64,000 nt of DNA, taken from Simplicispira psychrophila DSM 11588. Lineage in GTDB: Bacteria; Pseudomonadota; Gammaproteobacteria; Burkholderiales; Burkholderiaceae_C. The position numbers and the translations under genes were made by a program. Within the stretch, counting starts at the first letter, position 1, and the number at the start of each line of letters is the position of its first letter. Location: positions 310,001-374,000 of the forward strand of contig NZ_JHYS01000002.1 of assembly GCF_000688255.1 (NCBI RefSeq). Direction: 5' to 3'. Shown here piece by piece: positions 25,299 through 33,219 of the stretch. The notes beneath the pieces were generated by a model that had not been told where the DNA came from, did no database searches, and worked only from the letters and a program-made list of their open reading frames with translations.

Positions 25299-26729
25299 AT
25301 GAAAAAACTACTTGCTTGTCTCTTGCTCGGTGTGGGGTTGTTGGCCAGTGCTGTGCCTGTCTTGGCACAAACCGCCGTAATGGCCGAATCCACCACCGCC
25401 ATCGTCCCTGCAGCCACGCCCCCCGCCGATGCGGCCCTGGCCGTGGCTGCCCCCGTGCCGGCCCCCGCTGGTGCGGCCGTGGTTGCGGCCCCCGCCGCAC
25501 CCAAGCTCGATTCCGGCGACACCGCCTGGATGCTCATCTCCACCGTGCTGGTGATCCTGATGGTCATTCCGGGCCTGGCCTTGTTCTACGGCGGCCTAGC
25601 CCGTTCCAAGAACATGCTGTCGGTGCTGGTGCAGGTGTTTGTGATCTTTGCGCTGATCACTGTGCTGTGGGCCGTTTACGGCTACAGCCTGACCTTTGCC
25701 GGCGAGGGGCAGTTCTTTGGCGGCCTCGACAAGCTCTTCCTCAAGGGCATAGCGCCCGACACGCTTTCGGCGGTGCTGCCGACCATTCCTGAATACGTGT
25801 TCGTCGCCTTCCAATCGACGTTTGCGGCCATCACTGTGGCGCTGATCGTCGGCTCGTTTGCCGAGCGCATCAAGTTCGCTGCCGTGCTGTTGTTTGCGGT
25901 GTTGTGGTTTACCTTCAGCTACATCCCCATGGCCCATATGGTGTGGGGCGGTGGCCTGTTGGCCAAAGACGGTGCGCTGGATTTTGCCGGTGGCACGGTG
26001 GTGCACATCAACGCCGGTATCGCTGGCCTGGTCGGTGCCTACATGGTGGGCAAGCGCATCGGCTTTGGCAAAGAGGCGCTGACGCCGCACAGCCTGACGT
26101 TGACCATGGTGGGTGCCTCGCTGTTGTGGGTCGGCTGGTTTGGCTTCAACGCCGGTTCGGCCGGTGCCGCCAACGGCGTGGCGGGTCTGGCCTTCATCAA
26201 CACGACCCTGGCCACAGGCGCTGCCACGCTGTCGTGGTTGGCCGGTGAGGCGCTGCACAAGGGCAAGGCCTCCATGCTGGGCGCCGCCTCGGGTGCCGTG
26301 GCTGGCCTGGTGGCTGTTACGCCAGCGGCCGGGTTCGTTGGCCCCATGGGCTCCATCGTGCTCGGATTGATTGCTGGGGTGGTCTGCCTGTGGGGTGTGG
26401 GTGGCTTAAAGAAAATGCTGGGCGCTGACGACGCGTTTGACGTGTTCGGTGTACATGGCGTGGGCGGCATTGTCGGCGCCATCCTGACGGGGGTGTTTGC
26501 ATCGCAAAGCCTGGGCGGCACCGGCGGTCTGACCCCTGACACCTTTGCCATGGGCGCGCAAGTGTGGATCCAGGTGAAGAGCGTGCTGCTGACCATCGTC
26601 TGGTCTGGCGTGGTCTCGTTCATCGCCTACAAACTGGCTGACCTGCTGGTGGGGCTGCGCGTGCCCGAAGAGGCCGAACGCGAAGGCCTGGATATCACCT
26701 CTCACGGCGAAACAGCGTACAGCCGCTGA
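25299..26729 (+). CDS. amtB: Ammonium transporter AmtB
   Basis: A 476-residue Amt protein. A cleavable signal peptide (LLACLLLGVGLLASAVPVLAQ) and an Ala/Pro-rich linker precede the core (from about residue 68): DTAWMLISTVLVILM, PGLALFYGGLAR, then WGGGLLAKDGALDFAGGTVVHINAG with one of the twin pore histidines, and DVFGVHGVGGIVGA with the other. It conducts ammonium across the inner membrane and is gated by GlnK encoded 38 bp upstream. The operon ends at the terminator at 26742-26780. Confidence 0.93.
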   Translation: MKKLLACLLLGVGLLASAVPVLAQTAVMAESTTAIVPAATPPADAALAVAAPVPAPAGAAVVAAPAAPKLDSGDTAWMLISTVLVILMVIPGLALFYGGLARSKNMLSVLVQVFVIFALITVLWAVYGYSLTFAGEGQFFGGLDKLFLKGIAPDTLSAVLPTIPEYVFVAFQSTFAAITVALIVGSFAERIKFAAVLLFAVLWFTFSYIPMAHMVWGGGLLAKDGALDFAGGTVVHINAGIAGLVGAYMVGKRIGFGKEALTPHSLTLTMVGASLLWVGWFGFNAGSAGAANGVAGLAFINTTLATGAATLSWLAGEALHKGKASMLGAASGAVAGLVAVTPAAGFVGPMGSIVLGLIAGVVCLWGVGGLKKMLGADDAFDVFGVHGVGGIVGAILTGVFASQSLGGTGGLTPDTFAMGAQVWIQVKSVLLTIVWSGVVSFIAYKLADLLVGLRVPEEAEREGLDITSHGETAYSR

Positions 26730-26741
26730 ACGAGGGGGTGG

Positions 26742-26780
26742 GAAGGCAGCGGTGTCTGGTGGCACTGCTGCCTTCTTTAT
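26742..26780 (+). terminator. Rho-independent terminator after amtB
   Basis: GAAGGCAGCGGTG pairs with CACTGCTGCCTTC (13 bp, one G-T wobble, 8-base loop) followed by TTTAT. Confidence 0.75.
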
Positions 26781-26800
26781 GGAGAGTTGCTGGGGGAGGT

Positions 26801-26830
26801 ATTGGGGTCAGAATTATTGGGGTCAGATTT
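26801..26830. repeat. 15-bp tandem duplication (GGGGTCAGA type)
   Basis: ATTGGGGTCAGAATT is followed directly by ATTGGGGTCAGATTT. It lies in the 256-bp gap after amtB next to a dispersed repeat copy. Confidence 0.8.
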
Positions 26831-26842
26831 CAATTAATTTGA

Positions 26843-26894
26843 ATCAAATGGCGCTAAAGCCCATGCCAGTCATGCGCTATGTGCTATCTATTTT
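26843..26894 (-). repeat. Dispersed repeat, copy 5
   Basis: On the minus strand it reads TAGATAGCACATAGCGC, then GGGCTTTAGCGCCATTTGA, matching the family pattern including the ATTTGA end. Confidence 0.65.
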
Positions 26895-26985
26895 GCAGTA
26901 ACTTGGTATTTTTTTATGCCTGTGTACAGAGATCAAAACCGGTTCGCGCTCTAATCTGCGGCTCTGACACTGCAGGAGCAAGCAC

Positions 26986-28167
26986 ATGGCATGGCGCGTG
27001 ATTACCCGTGAGGCGGCGCAGTTGGGCGAGTCGCCGTTCTGGTCGGCAGACGACGCCCGGCTGTATTGGGTGGACATTGCCGGGCGCGCCGCTTTGCGCA
27101 CCGACCCGGCCAGCGGCGCCACCGAGCGCTGGCCGCTGCCCGATGAGCCCGGCTGTATCGCGCCGGCGCGCACCGATGGCCGTCCCAGCGGCTGGGTGTT
27201 GGCGCTGCGCAGCGGCATCTACCGCGCGCAGCACTGGGGCGGGGCGTTGGACTGCCTTGCGCGCCTGCCCTACGACCCGGCGCATGAACGCGCCAACGAC
27301 GGCAAATGTGATCCGCGCGGGCGTTTCTGGGTGGGTACGCGCGACGAGCGGCCCGGCGGTGGCCATGCGGCGATGTACTGCATCGATGCGCGCCAGGGTC
27401 CGGCACAAGTGCAGCGCATGTGGGGCGGCGCCAGCACGCTCAACGGCCTGGGCTGGTCGCCTGACCAAGGCACGTTGTACAGCGCCGACACGCCGACGCA
27501 CCGCATCGAAGCGCGCGACTGGGACGGCGCGCACAACACCCTCGGCCCGGTGCGCCTGCTGCACCCGTTTGCGCTCAAGCCGGCGGGCTGGCAACCGGGG
27601 GAGGGCGTGCCCTATGGCGGTCGCCCCGACGGCGCAGCGGTCGATGCAGAGGGCAACTACTGGTGCGCGCTGTACGAAGGGGGGCGCGTGCTGCAACTCT
27701 CGCCCGGCGGCGCAGTACTGCAAGCGATTGCCACGCCCGTGGTGTGCCCGACCATGGTCTGCCTGGGTGGGCCGGACGGGCGCACGCTGTTTGTCACCAG
27801 CGCGCGCCACGGCCGTCCGCCAGCGGATCTGGCACGCACGCCGCTGGCCGGCCACGTGCTGGCGCTGGCGCAGCCCGTGGCGGTGCCAGGCTTGCCGGTG
27901 AATGCGTTTGTCGAGTCGGGTGCGGCGCTGCCGCAGGTGGTGCCGGCTTTGACGCTGCAAGCCGTCAATGACGGCGTGGTCGCCGTTTTGCTCGCCAGTG
28001 GCGCGCCGGTCGGTCACCTGAAATGGATCGGTGGCCGGTGGAAGTTCAAGGCCATGGGTTACGAGGGCACGGACCTGGTGCCCGGTGGTGGGCCATTGAC
28101 GGCGCGCCACAACTGCACCTTTGCGCTGCTGGACGCTGCTGCCATCGAGGCCGGCTTGCTGGGCTGA
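26986..28167 (+). CDS. SMP-30/gluconolactonase-family lactonase with C-terminal extension
   Basis: The 393-residue protein starts as a six-bladed SMP-30 lactonase: LGESPFWSADDARLYWVDI with the metal-site Glu, RANDGKCDPRGRFWVGT with the metal-site Asn, and GGRPDGAAVDAEGNYW with the metal-site Asp. It should hydrolyse a sugar or aldonic lactone. Family members usually end near residue 300. Here about 85 extra residues follow, including PVGHLKWIGGRWKFKAMG and VPGGGPLTARHNCTF, which I cannot assign and which look like a compact added domain. The stop lies 74 bp before glcE. Confidence 0.8.
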   Translation: MAWRVITREAAQLGESPFWSADDARLYWVDIAGRAALRTDPASGATERWPLPDEPGCIAPARTDGRPSGWVLALRSGIYRAQHWGGALDCLARLPYDPAHERANDGKCDPRGRFWVGTRDERPGGGHAAMYCIDARQGPAQVQRMWGGASTLNGLGWSPDQGTLYSADTPTHRIEARDWDGAHNTLGPVRLLHPFALKPAGWQPGEGVPYGGRPDGAAVDAEGNYWCALYEGGRVLQLSPGGAVLQAIATPVVCPTMVCLGGPDGRTLFVTSARHGRPPADLARTPLAGHVLALAQPVAVPGLPVNAFVESGAALPQVVPALTLQAVNDGVVAVLLASGAPVGHLKWIGGRWKFKAMGYEGTDLVPGGGPLTARHNCTFALLDAAAIEAGLLG

Positions 28168-28241
28168 ACGCCCAAATAAGGGGGTGGCCACCGCCATCAT
28201 TGCGCCGTTGCACCCTGGTCGCAGGCGTACCATCGGCGACT

Positions 28242-29372
28242 ATGGAACGTGTTCTGCAACAGATGATCGAGCGTGTGCGCGATGCCGCGGCACACCAGGC
28301 GCCGCTGCGCATCCGTGGTGGCGGGAGTAAAGACTTTCATGGTGGTGTGCCGCTGCAAGGCGAGGCGCTCGATACGCGCGCCTACCGCGGCGTGGTCAGC
28401 TATGAACCCAGCGAGCTGGTCGTCACCGCGCGCGCTGGCACGCCGCTGGTCGAGCTGGAGGCGCTGCTGGCCGAGCACGGGCAGTGCCTGGCGTTCGAGC
28501 CACCACACTTTGGTGCAGGTGCCACGGTGGGCGGCATGGTGGCGGCGGGCTTGTCCGGCCCGGGGCGCGCCAGCGTCGGTGCGGTGCGCGATTTTGTGCT
28601 GGGCGTGGAGCTGATCAATGGCCGCGCCGAACATTTGACTTTTGGTGGCCAGGTGATGAAAAACGTCGCTGGCTACGACGTCTCGCGCCTGATGGTGGGC
28701 GCCTGGGGCACTTTGGGCTTGCTGACGCAGGTCAGTCTGAAGGTGCTGCCGCTGACCCCGGGCGAGTCCACGCTGCGCTTTGATTGTGACCAGGCTGAAG
28801 CGCTGCGCCGTCTGCATACTTGGGGCGGCCAGCCGCTGCCGCTGAATGCCAGTTGCTGGCTGCAGACTGCCGAGGCGGGCCAGCTGTATGTGCGCCTGCG
28901 CGGTGCAGTGGCTGCGGTCGAGGCGGCGTGCAAAAGCATGGGCGGCGAACGGCTGGACAACGCTGCCGTGGCCCCTGACTGGCATGCCTGCCGCGAGCAG
29001 ACCTTGCCTTGGTTTGCTGCGCGCACGCAGTCACCCGCTGAGCCGCCGCTGGATTTGTGGCGCCTGTCGGTGCCCGACACCGCGCCGGTGCTGGCGCTGC
29101 CCGAAGGCGTGGCGGCGCCGCTGGTCGAGTGGCACGGCGCCCTGCGCTGGGTGCAGGCGCCGCGTAAACATGCTGCCGCCTTGTATGAAAAAGCCCTGCT
29201 GGCCGGTGGGAGTGCTTCTCTTTTTGTAGCTGGTAGCGCAGGCTCTTTAAAGGCTGAAGGCTGTTTTGCTGTGCATTCGGCTGCTCTGGGGGCGATCCAC
29301 CAGCGGCTACGCCAGGCGTTCGATCCGGCCGGACTCTTCAATCCGGCACGTGCGGGCGCTGTAGGCGCTTAG
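28242..29372 (+). CDS. glcE: Glycolate oxidase FAD-binding subunit GlcE
   Basis: A 376-residue PCMH-type flavoprotein. Typical stretches are PLRIRGGGSKDFHGG, VSYEPSELVVTARAGTPL, FGAGATVGGMVAAGLSGPGR and VMKNVAGYDVSRLMVGAWGTLGLLTQVSLK, and the chain ends HQRLRQAFDPAGLFNPAR. It forms glycolate oxidase with GlcD and GlcF. Codons about 327-343 (LFVAGSAGSLKAEGC) are encoded by an in-frame copy of the dispersed repeat at 29221-29269. The start at 28242 gives the standard N-terminus but no strong ribosome site. No glcD is adjacent; a DUF1275 gene and glcF follow. Confidence 0.88.
   Translation: MERVLQQMIERVRDAAAHQAPLRIRGGGSKDFHGGVPLQGEALDTRAYRGVVSYEPSELVVTARAGTPLVELEALLAEHGQCLAFEPPHFGAGATVGGMVAAGLSGPGRASVGAVRDFVLGVELINGRAEHLTFGGQVMKNVAGYDVSRLMVGAWGTLGLLTQVSLKVLPLTPGESTLRFDCDQAEALRRLHTWGGQPLPLNASCWLQTAEAGQLYVRLRGAVAAVEAACKSMGGERLDNAAVAPDWHACREQTLPWFAARTQSPAEPPLDLWRLSVPDTAPVLALPEGVAAPLVEWHGALRWVQAPRKHAAALYEKALLAGGSASLFVAGSAGSLKAEGCFAVHSAALGAIHQRLRQAFDPAGLFNPARAGAVGA
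29221..29269 (+). repeat. Dispersed repeat, copy 6, inside glcE
   Basis: TTTTTGTAGCTGGTAGCGC, then TTTAAAGGCTGAAGGC and GTTTTGC, follow the family pattern without breaking the glcE frame. Confidence 0.6.
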
Positions 29373-29376
29373 CGCC

Positions 29377-30162
29377 ATGCGGCGACTGCGCCACCTGACC
29401 GGACGCCACCGCACCTCGTCTACCAACCGTGCGCTGGGCCTGCTGCTGGCCTTCAACGCCGGCGCGGTCAATGCCGGTGGTTTTCTGGTGGTGCAAATGT
29501 ACACCTCGCACATGTCGGGTTTTTTGTCGCTGCTGGCGGACAACGTGGTGCTGGGCAATCTGGCGCTGGTGTTGAGTGCCGTGGGCGTGCTGTGGGCCTT
29601 TCTGTCGGGCGCCGGCACCACGGCGATTTTGGTCAACTGGGCGCGGGCGCACCAGTTGCGCAGCGGCTTTGCGCTGCCGCTGCTGCTCGAAGCGCTGCTG
29701 ATGCTGCTGTTTGGCCTGATGGGTGCCATCACCCTGACCTGGCACACGGTGTTTGCCGTGCCACTGACGGTGCTGCTGCTGGCCTTCATCATGGGACTGC
29801 AAAACGCCGTGGTGACCAAGATGTCGTCGGCGCAGATCCGCACCACGCACATGACCGGCGTCATCACCGACTTAGGGATAGAGATGGGCAAGATGTTTTA
29901 CTGGAACCGCAGCGGCACCCCGCCGGCGGCGCAGGTGCGCGCGAACCATGTGCGCATGCGCCTGTACGCCAGCCTGCTGGCCATGTTCACCAGCGGCGGC
30001 GTGGTCGGGGCGGCAGGTTTCAAATACATTGGCTTCATCTGGGTGGTGCCGCTGGCCGCGCTGATCTTGGCGCTGTCGTTGCCGCCGCTGATGGCGGATC
30101 TGGAGCGCCTGCGCACGCTGTGGCGCCTGCGCCGCCAAGGCACTGCGCCAGACCGCCCCTGA
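29377..30162 (+). CDS. YoaK/DUF1275 family membrane protein
   Basis: A 261-residue inner-membrane protein with about six hydrophobic segments. The DUF1275 signature is LAFNAGAVNAGGFLVVQM, then TSHMSGFLSLLADN, ALLMLLFGLMGAITL and NAVVTKMSSAQIRTTHMTGVITDLGIEMG. The family has no firm function, but transport is likely. It begins 4 bp after the glcE stop and ends about 50 bp before glcF, so it is embedded in the glycolate oxidase unit. A role in glycolate or hydroxyacid movement would be an inference from context only. Confidence 0.85.
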   Translation: MRRLRHLTGRHRTSSTNRALGLLLAFNAGAVNAGGFLVVQMYTSHMSGFLSLLADNVVLGNLALVLSAVGVLWAFLSGAGTTAILVNWARAHQLRSGFALPLLLEALLMLLFGLMGAITLTWHTVFAVPLTVLLLAFIMGLQNAVVTKMSSAQIRTTHMTGVITDLGIEMGKMFYWNRSGTPPAAQVRANHVRMRLYASLLAMFTSGGVVGAAGFKYIGFIWVVPLAALILALSLPPLMADLERLRTLWRLRRQGTAPDRP

Positions 30163-30211
30163 TGGCCTCTGAACACGCCCGCTATTTTTTATCTGTTTCA
30201 CCACCCATACC

Positions 30212-31447
30212 ATGCAAACCCAGCTTGCTCCCCTGTTCCAGGGCACGGCCGACGGCCAGGTCGCCGAAGCCATCCTGCGCAAATGCGTGCACTGCGGTTT
30301 TTGTACCGCCACCTGCCCGACCTACCAATTGCTCGGTGACGAGCTGGACAGCCCGCGCGGGCGTATTTACCTGATCAAGCAGGTGCTGGAAGGCCAAACG
30401 CCGACGCGCAGCACGCAGCTGCATTTAGACCGCTGCCTGACCTGCCGCAACTGCGAAACCACTTGCCCGAGCGGCGTGCAATATGGCCACCTGGTCGATA
30501 TTGGCCGCAAGCTGGTTGACGCGCAGGTGCCGCGCCCGCTGGGCGAACGGGCCACGCGCTGGCTGCTGAAAGAGGGCCTGACCTCGCCGCTGTTTGCCCC
30601 GGCCATGCAACTGGGCCAGGCGGTGCGCAGTCTGCTGCCAGCCAGCGTGCGCGCCAAGGTGCCAGCGCCCGAGCCGGCCGGTGTCTGGCCGACGCGGTCA
30701 CACGCGCGCAAGGTCTTGCTGCTGGCGGGTTGCGTGCAGCCGAGCATGGCGCCGGGCATCAATAGCGCCACCGCACGGGTGCTGGACGCCGCCGGTATCC
30801 AGACCATCATCGCCCCCGAGGCCGGCTGCTGCGGCGCGGTCAAATTCCACCTGAACGACCAGGACGGCGGGCTGGCCCACATGCGCGCCAACATCGACGC
30901 CTGGTGGCCGCACATCGATAGCGGCGCGGTCGAATGCCTGGTCATGAACGCCTCGGGCTGCGGCGCCACGGTGAAGGAATACGGCTACCACCTGCAACAC
31001 GACGCGCAGTACGCCGCCAAAGCGGCGCGCATCAGTGCCCTGACGCGCGACCTGAGCGAGCTGCTGCCCGACATCACCCCACTGCTGCAAGGAAAACTGG
31101 CCGACGTACCCCAGGGTGTCATGGCCTTTCATGCGCCGTGCACCTTGCAACACGGCCAGCAGCTGCGCGGCGGCGTGGAAACACACCTGCGCGCGCTCGG
31201 CTTTGACGTGCGCGTGGCTTTGTGTGAAGCGCATTTGTGCTGTGGCTCGGCCGGTACCTATTCGGTGCTGCAGCCTGAGCTGTCCCAGCAGTTGCGCGAG
31301 CGCAAGCTGGGCCACCTGGGCGCGCTGGAGCCGACGGTGATCACCTCGGCCAACATTGGTTGCATCACCCACCTGCAAAGCGGCACCGCCACGCCGGTAC
31401 GCCATTGGGTGCAGGTGCTGGACGAGGCCTTGGCTGGTCAGCCCTGA
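30212..31447 (+). CDS. glcF: Glycolate oxidase iron-sulfur subunit GlcF
   Basis: A 411-residue protein with two N-terminal 4Fe-4S motifs, CVHCGFCTATCPTY and CLTCRNCETTCPSGV, and two CCG domains (EAGCCGAVKFHLND and LCCGSAGTYSVLQP). It passes electrons from the GlcD/GlcE flavins to the quinone pool. It is the third gene of the unit. The CCG cysteines are present, so it looks functional. Confidence 0.92.
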   Translation: MQTQLAPLFQGTADGQVAEAILRKCVHCGFCTATCPTYQLLGDELDSPRGRIYLIKQVLEGQTPTRSTQLHLDRCLTCRNCETTCPSGVQYGHLVDIGRKLVDAQVPRPLGERATRWLLKEGLTSPLFAPAMQLGQAVRSLLPASVRAKVPAPEPAGVWPTRSHARKVLLLAGCVQPSMAPGINSATARVLDAAGIQTIIAPEAGCCGAVKFHLNDQDGGLAHMRANIDAWWPHIDSGAVECLVMNASGCGATVKEYGYHLQHDAQYAAKAARISALTRDLSELLPDITPLLQGKLADVPQGVMAFHAPCTLQHGQQLRGGVETHLRALGFDVRVALCEAHLCCGSAGTYSVLQPELSQQLRERKLGHLGALEPTVITSANIGCITHLQSGTATPVRHWVQVLDEALAGQP

Positions 31448-31518
31448 GCGGCAGAAATTCAGGTGCGGCGGCACCGTCGCTACCATGGCGCCCATAAACA
31501 AGGGAACAGGGAGGCGCC

Positions 31519-32112
31519 ATGCGTTTTGAGGGAACACTTGCGAAGTGGAATGACGACCGGGGTTTTGGCTTTATCCAGCCGACGCAAGGCGGCCAGGAGC
31601 TGTTTGCACATATCTCGGCATTTCCGCGCGATGGTCAGCGGCCGCAACTCAACGAGCCCTTGAGCTTTGAGGTGGCGCTGGCGCAGGGCGGTAAAAAGCA
31701 AGCCGTGGCCATTCAGCGGCCCGGTGCCGTGGCGCCGCGCTCCACTGCTGCCCGGCGCACGCCGCCGCAACTGTCACGCAACCATTCGTCCACCGGCGTG
31801 TTTGGCAAGCTGGTAGTGCTGCTGCTGGTGTGCGCTGTGTTGGGCGTGGGCTACTCAAAGTACGACGCCTACCAGCAGGCGCGGGCCAGCGCGACAGTGG
31901 CAGCGCCATGGGAGGACGCCCCACCTGCCGGCCGCAGCATCCCGGCGGTGGCGCCTCTGGTGCCTAGCAGCTACCGCTGTGATAGCCGGCAACACTGTTC
32001 TCAAATGACCTCCTGCGCCGAGGCCACCTTCTTTTTGAAAAATTGTCCCACCACCAAAATGGACGGCGATGGTGACGGCGTGCCCTGTGAGCAGCAATGG
32101 TGCACGCGTTAA
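31519..32112 (+). CDS. Cold-shock domain membrane protein with C-terminal excalibur domain
   Basis: The 197-residue protein has three parts. An N-terminal cold-shock domain (about 1-67) has RNA-binding motifs DDRGFGFIQP and ELFAHISAF. One transmembrane helix (about 95-113) reads FGKLVVLLLVCAVLGVGY. The C-terminal excalibur calcium-binding domain (about 153-197) reads YRCDSRQHCSQMTSC, then DGDGDGVPCEQQWC. The layout puts nucleic-acid binding in the cytoplasm and the Ca site in the periplasm. GGGA lies 8 bases upstream of the ATG. The biological role is unknown. Confidence 0.85.
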   Translation: MRFEGTLAKWNDDRGFGFIQPTQGGQELFAHISAFPRDGQRPQLNEPLSFEVALAQGGKKQAVAIQRPGAVAPRSTAARRTPPQLSRNHSSTGVFGKLVVLLLVCAVLGVGYSKYDAYQQARASATVAAPWEDAPPAGRSIPAVAPLVPSSYRCDSRQHCSQMTSCAEATFFLKNCPTTKMDGDGDGVPCEQQWCTR

Positions 32113-32202
32113 CCCCATCACCGGGCGGAGACTGCTTTACAGGCCTTTGACGCCAAGGCTGGCATGATTGAGGGCTTTGTTGCTGTTATCCGCTACACCT
32201 AT

Positions 32203-33126
32203 ATGACCGACCACCTGCCCACTCCAGACCAGACCGCCGCGCCCGCTGCCCCCGAAGGCGCTGCCGCGCCCGCGCTGCCTGAGAACGCTTCCGCCAGCGC
32301 TGCTGACACGCACCGCCCCGCAGGCGCTTCAAACCGGGGTGGCCGGGGTGGCCGTGGCCGCGGGCGCAAACCCGGTGGCGGCGACCAAGCTGCACCCGCT
32401 GATGCGCATGCACCAGCCGATGCCACCGCTGCCCCACGCCGTGCCCCACGCGCCATCCCGCCGGCGCTGGAGCAACTGGCCGCGCTGTACCCGCAGCTGT
32501 TTGGTGCGGTGTTTTTGCCGCTCAAGCGCGGCATTTTTCAGGACCTGCTGAGCGCCCACCCGGAAGCGTTTGAGCGCGAAGCACTGAAGCTGGCGCTGGG
32601 CATCCACACGCGCTCGACGCGCTATCTGCAATGCGTCGCTGCCGGCCAGCAGCGCCACGACCTGCAAGGCCAGCCGGTCGAAGCCATGGCGCCTGAGCAC
32701 ATCCACCAAGCCTTGCTGGAAGTGCACCGGCGCCGCCAGGGCCGCAGCACCGAAGACCTGCTGCCCAAGCTGCGTGCGCGCATCGTCGCCAACATCGAGG
32801 CCAGTGGCCTGTCGCGCGAAGAATACGCCGAGCGCGTGCGCACGCGCGACGCAGCGGCCAACGCCCTGCTGGACGAAGCGCTGGCCGAACTGTCCGCAAA
32901 AATCGCCCGCGAAGAAGCGCTGCAGCGCACTTTCGAGGCCAGCGGCAAGAGCGTGGACGAGTTCGCTGACATGTACGGCATGGACCCGCGCGCCGTGGCC
33001 CGCAGCCTGCACAACGCGCGGTCGCGGGCGGCGGCTGAAGCAGCGGCGGCCGCCGCCGCAGCAGCAGTAGAGCCAGAGGTGGCAGCTGACCCCATCGAGC
33101 CACACCCTGCACCCGACGCCGCATAA
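32203..33126 (+). CDS. proQ: ProQ/FinO-family RNA chaperone
   Basis: A 307-residue protein. A disordered Ala/Pro-rich N-terminus with an RGG-like basic stretch (NRGGRGGRGRGRKPGGG) precedes the ProQ/FinO domain (about 90-200: LAALYPQLFGAVFLPLKRGI, LALGIHTRSTRYLQCVA). A long charged helix and an Ala-rich tail follow. ProQ domains bind structured sRNAs and mRNA 3' ends. The domain is N-terminally extended relative to E. coli ProQ, as is common in betaproteobacteria. The start is uncertain; 32203 is chosen over 32164 for the natural MTDHLP beginning. A dispersed repeat follows. Confidence 0.85.
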   Translation: MTDHLPTPDQTAAPAAPEGAAAPALPENASASAADTHRPAGASNRGGRGGRGRGRKPGGGDQAAPADAHAPADATAAPRRAPRAIPPALEQLAALYPQLFGAVFLPLKRGIFQDLLSAHPEAFEREALKLALGIHTRSTRYLQCVAAGQQRHDLQGQPVEAMAPEHIHQALLEVHRRRQGRSTEDLLPKLRARIVANIEASGLSREEYAERVRTRDAAANALLDEALAELSAKIAREEALQRTFEASGKSVDEFADMYGMDPRAVARSLHNARSRAAAEAAAAAAAAAVEPEVAADPIEPHPAPDAA

Positions 33127-33137
33127 AAGCCGCATGA

Positions 33138-33206
33138 AAAAGCGCTAGCAACTATCAAAAAAATAGCTGCTGACGCACGTATTTAAAGGGCGGTAGGCCA
33201 ATTTGA
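33138..33206. repeat. Dispersed repeat, copy 7 (full unit plus inverted half unit)
   Basis: AAAAATAGCTGCTGACGC, then TTTAAAGGGCGGTAGGCC and AATTTGA, form a full plus-strand unit at 33157-33206. An inverted half unit (GATAGTTGCTAGCGC on the minus strand) lies at 33142-33156. It separates proQ from the convergent corA. Confidence 0.75.
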
Positions 33207-33219
33207 CTGCAAAGAGCGC

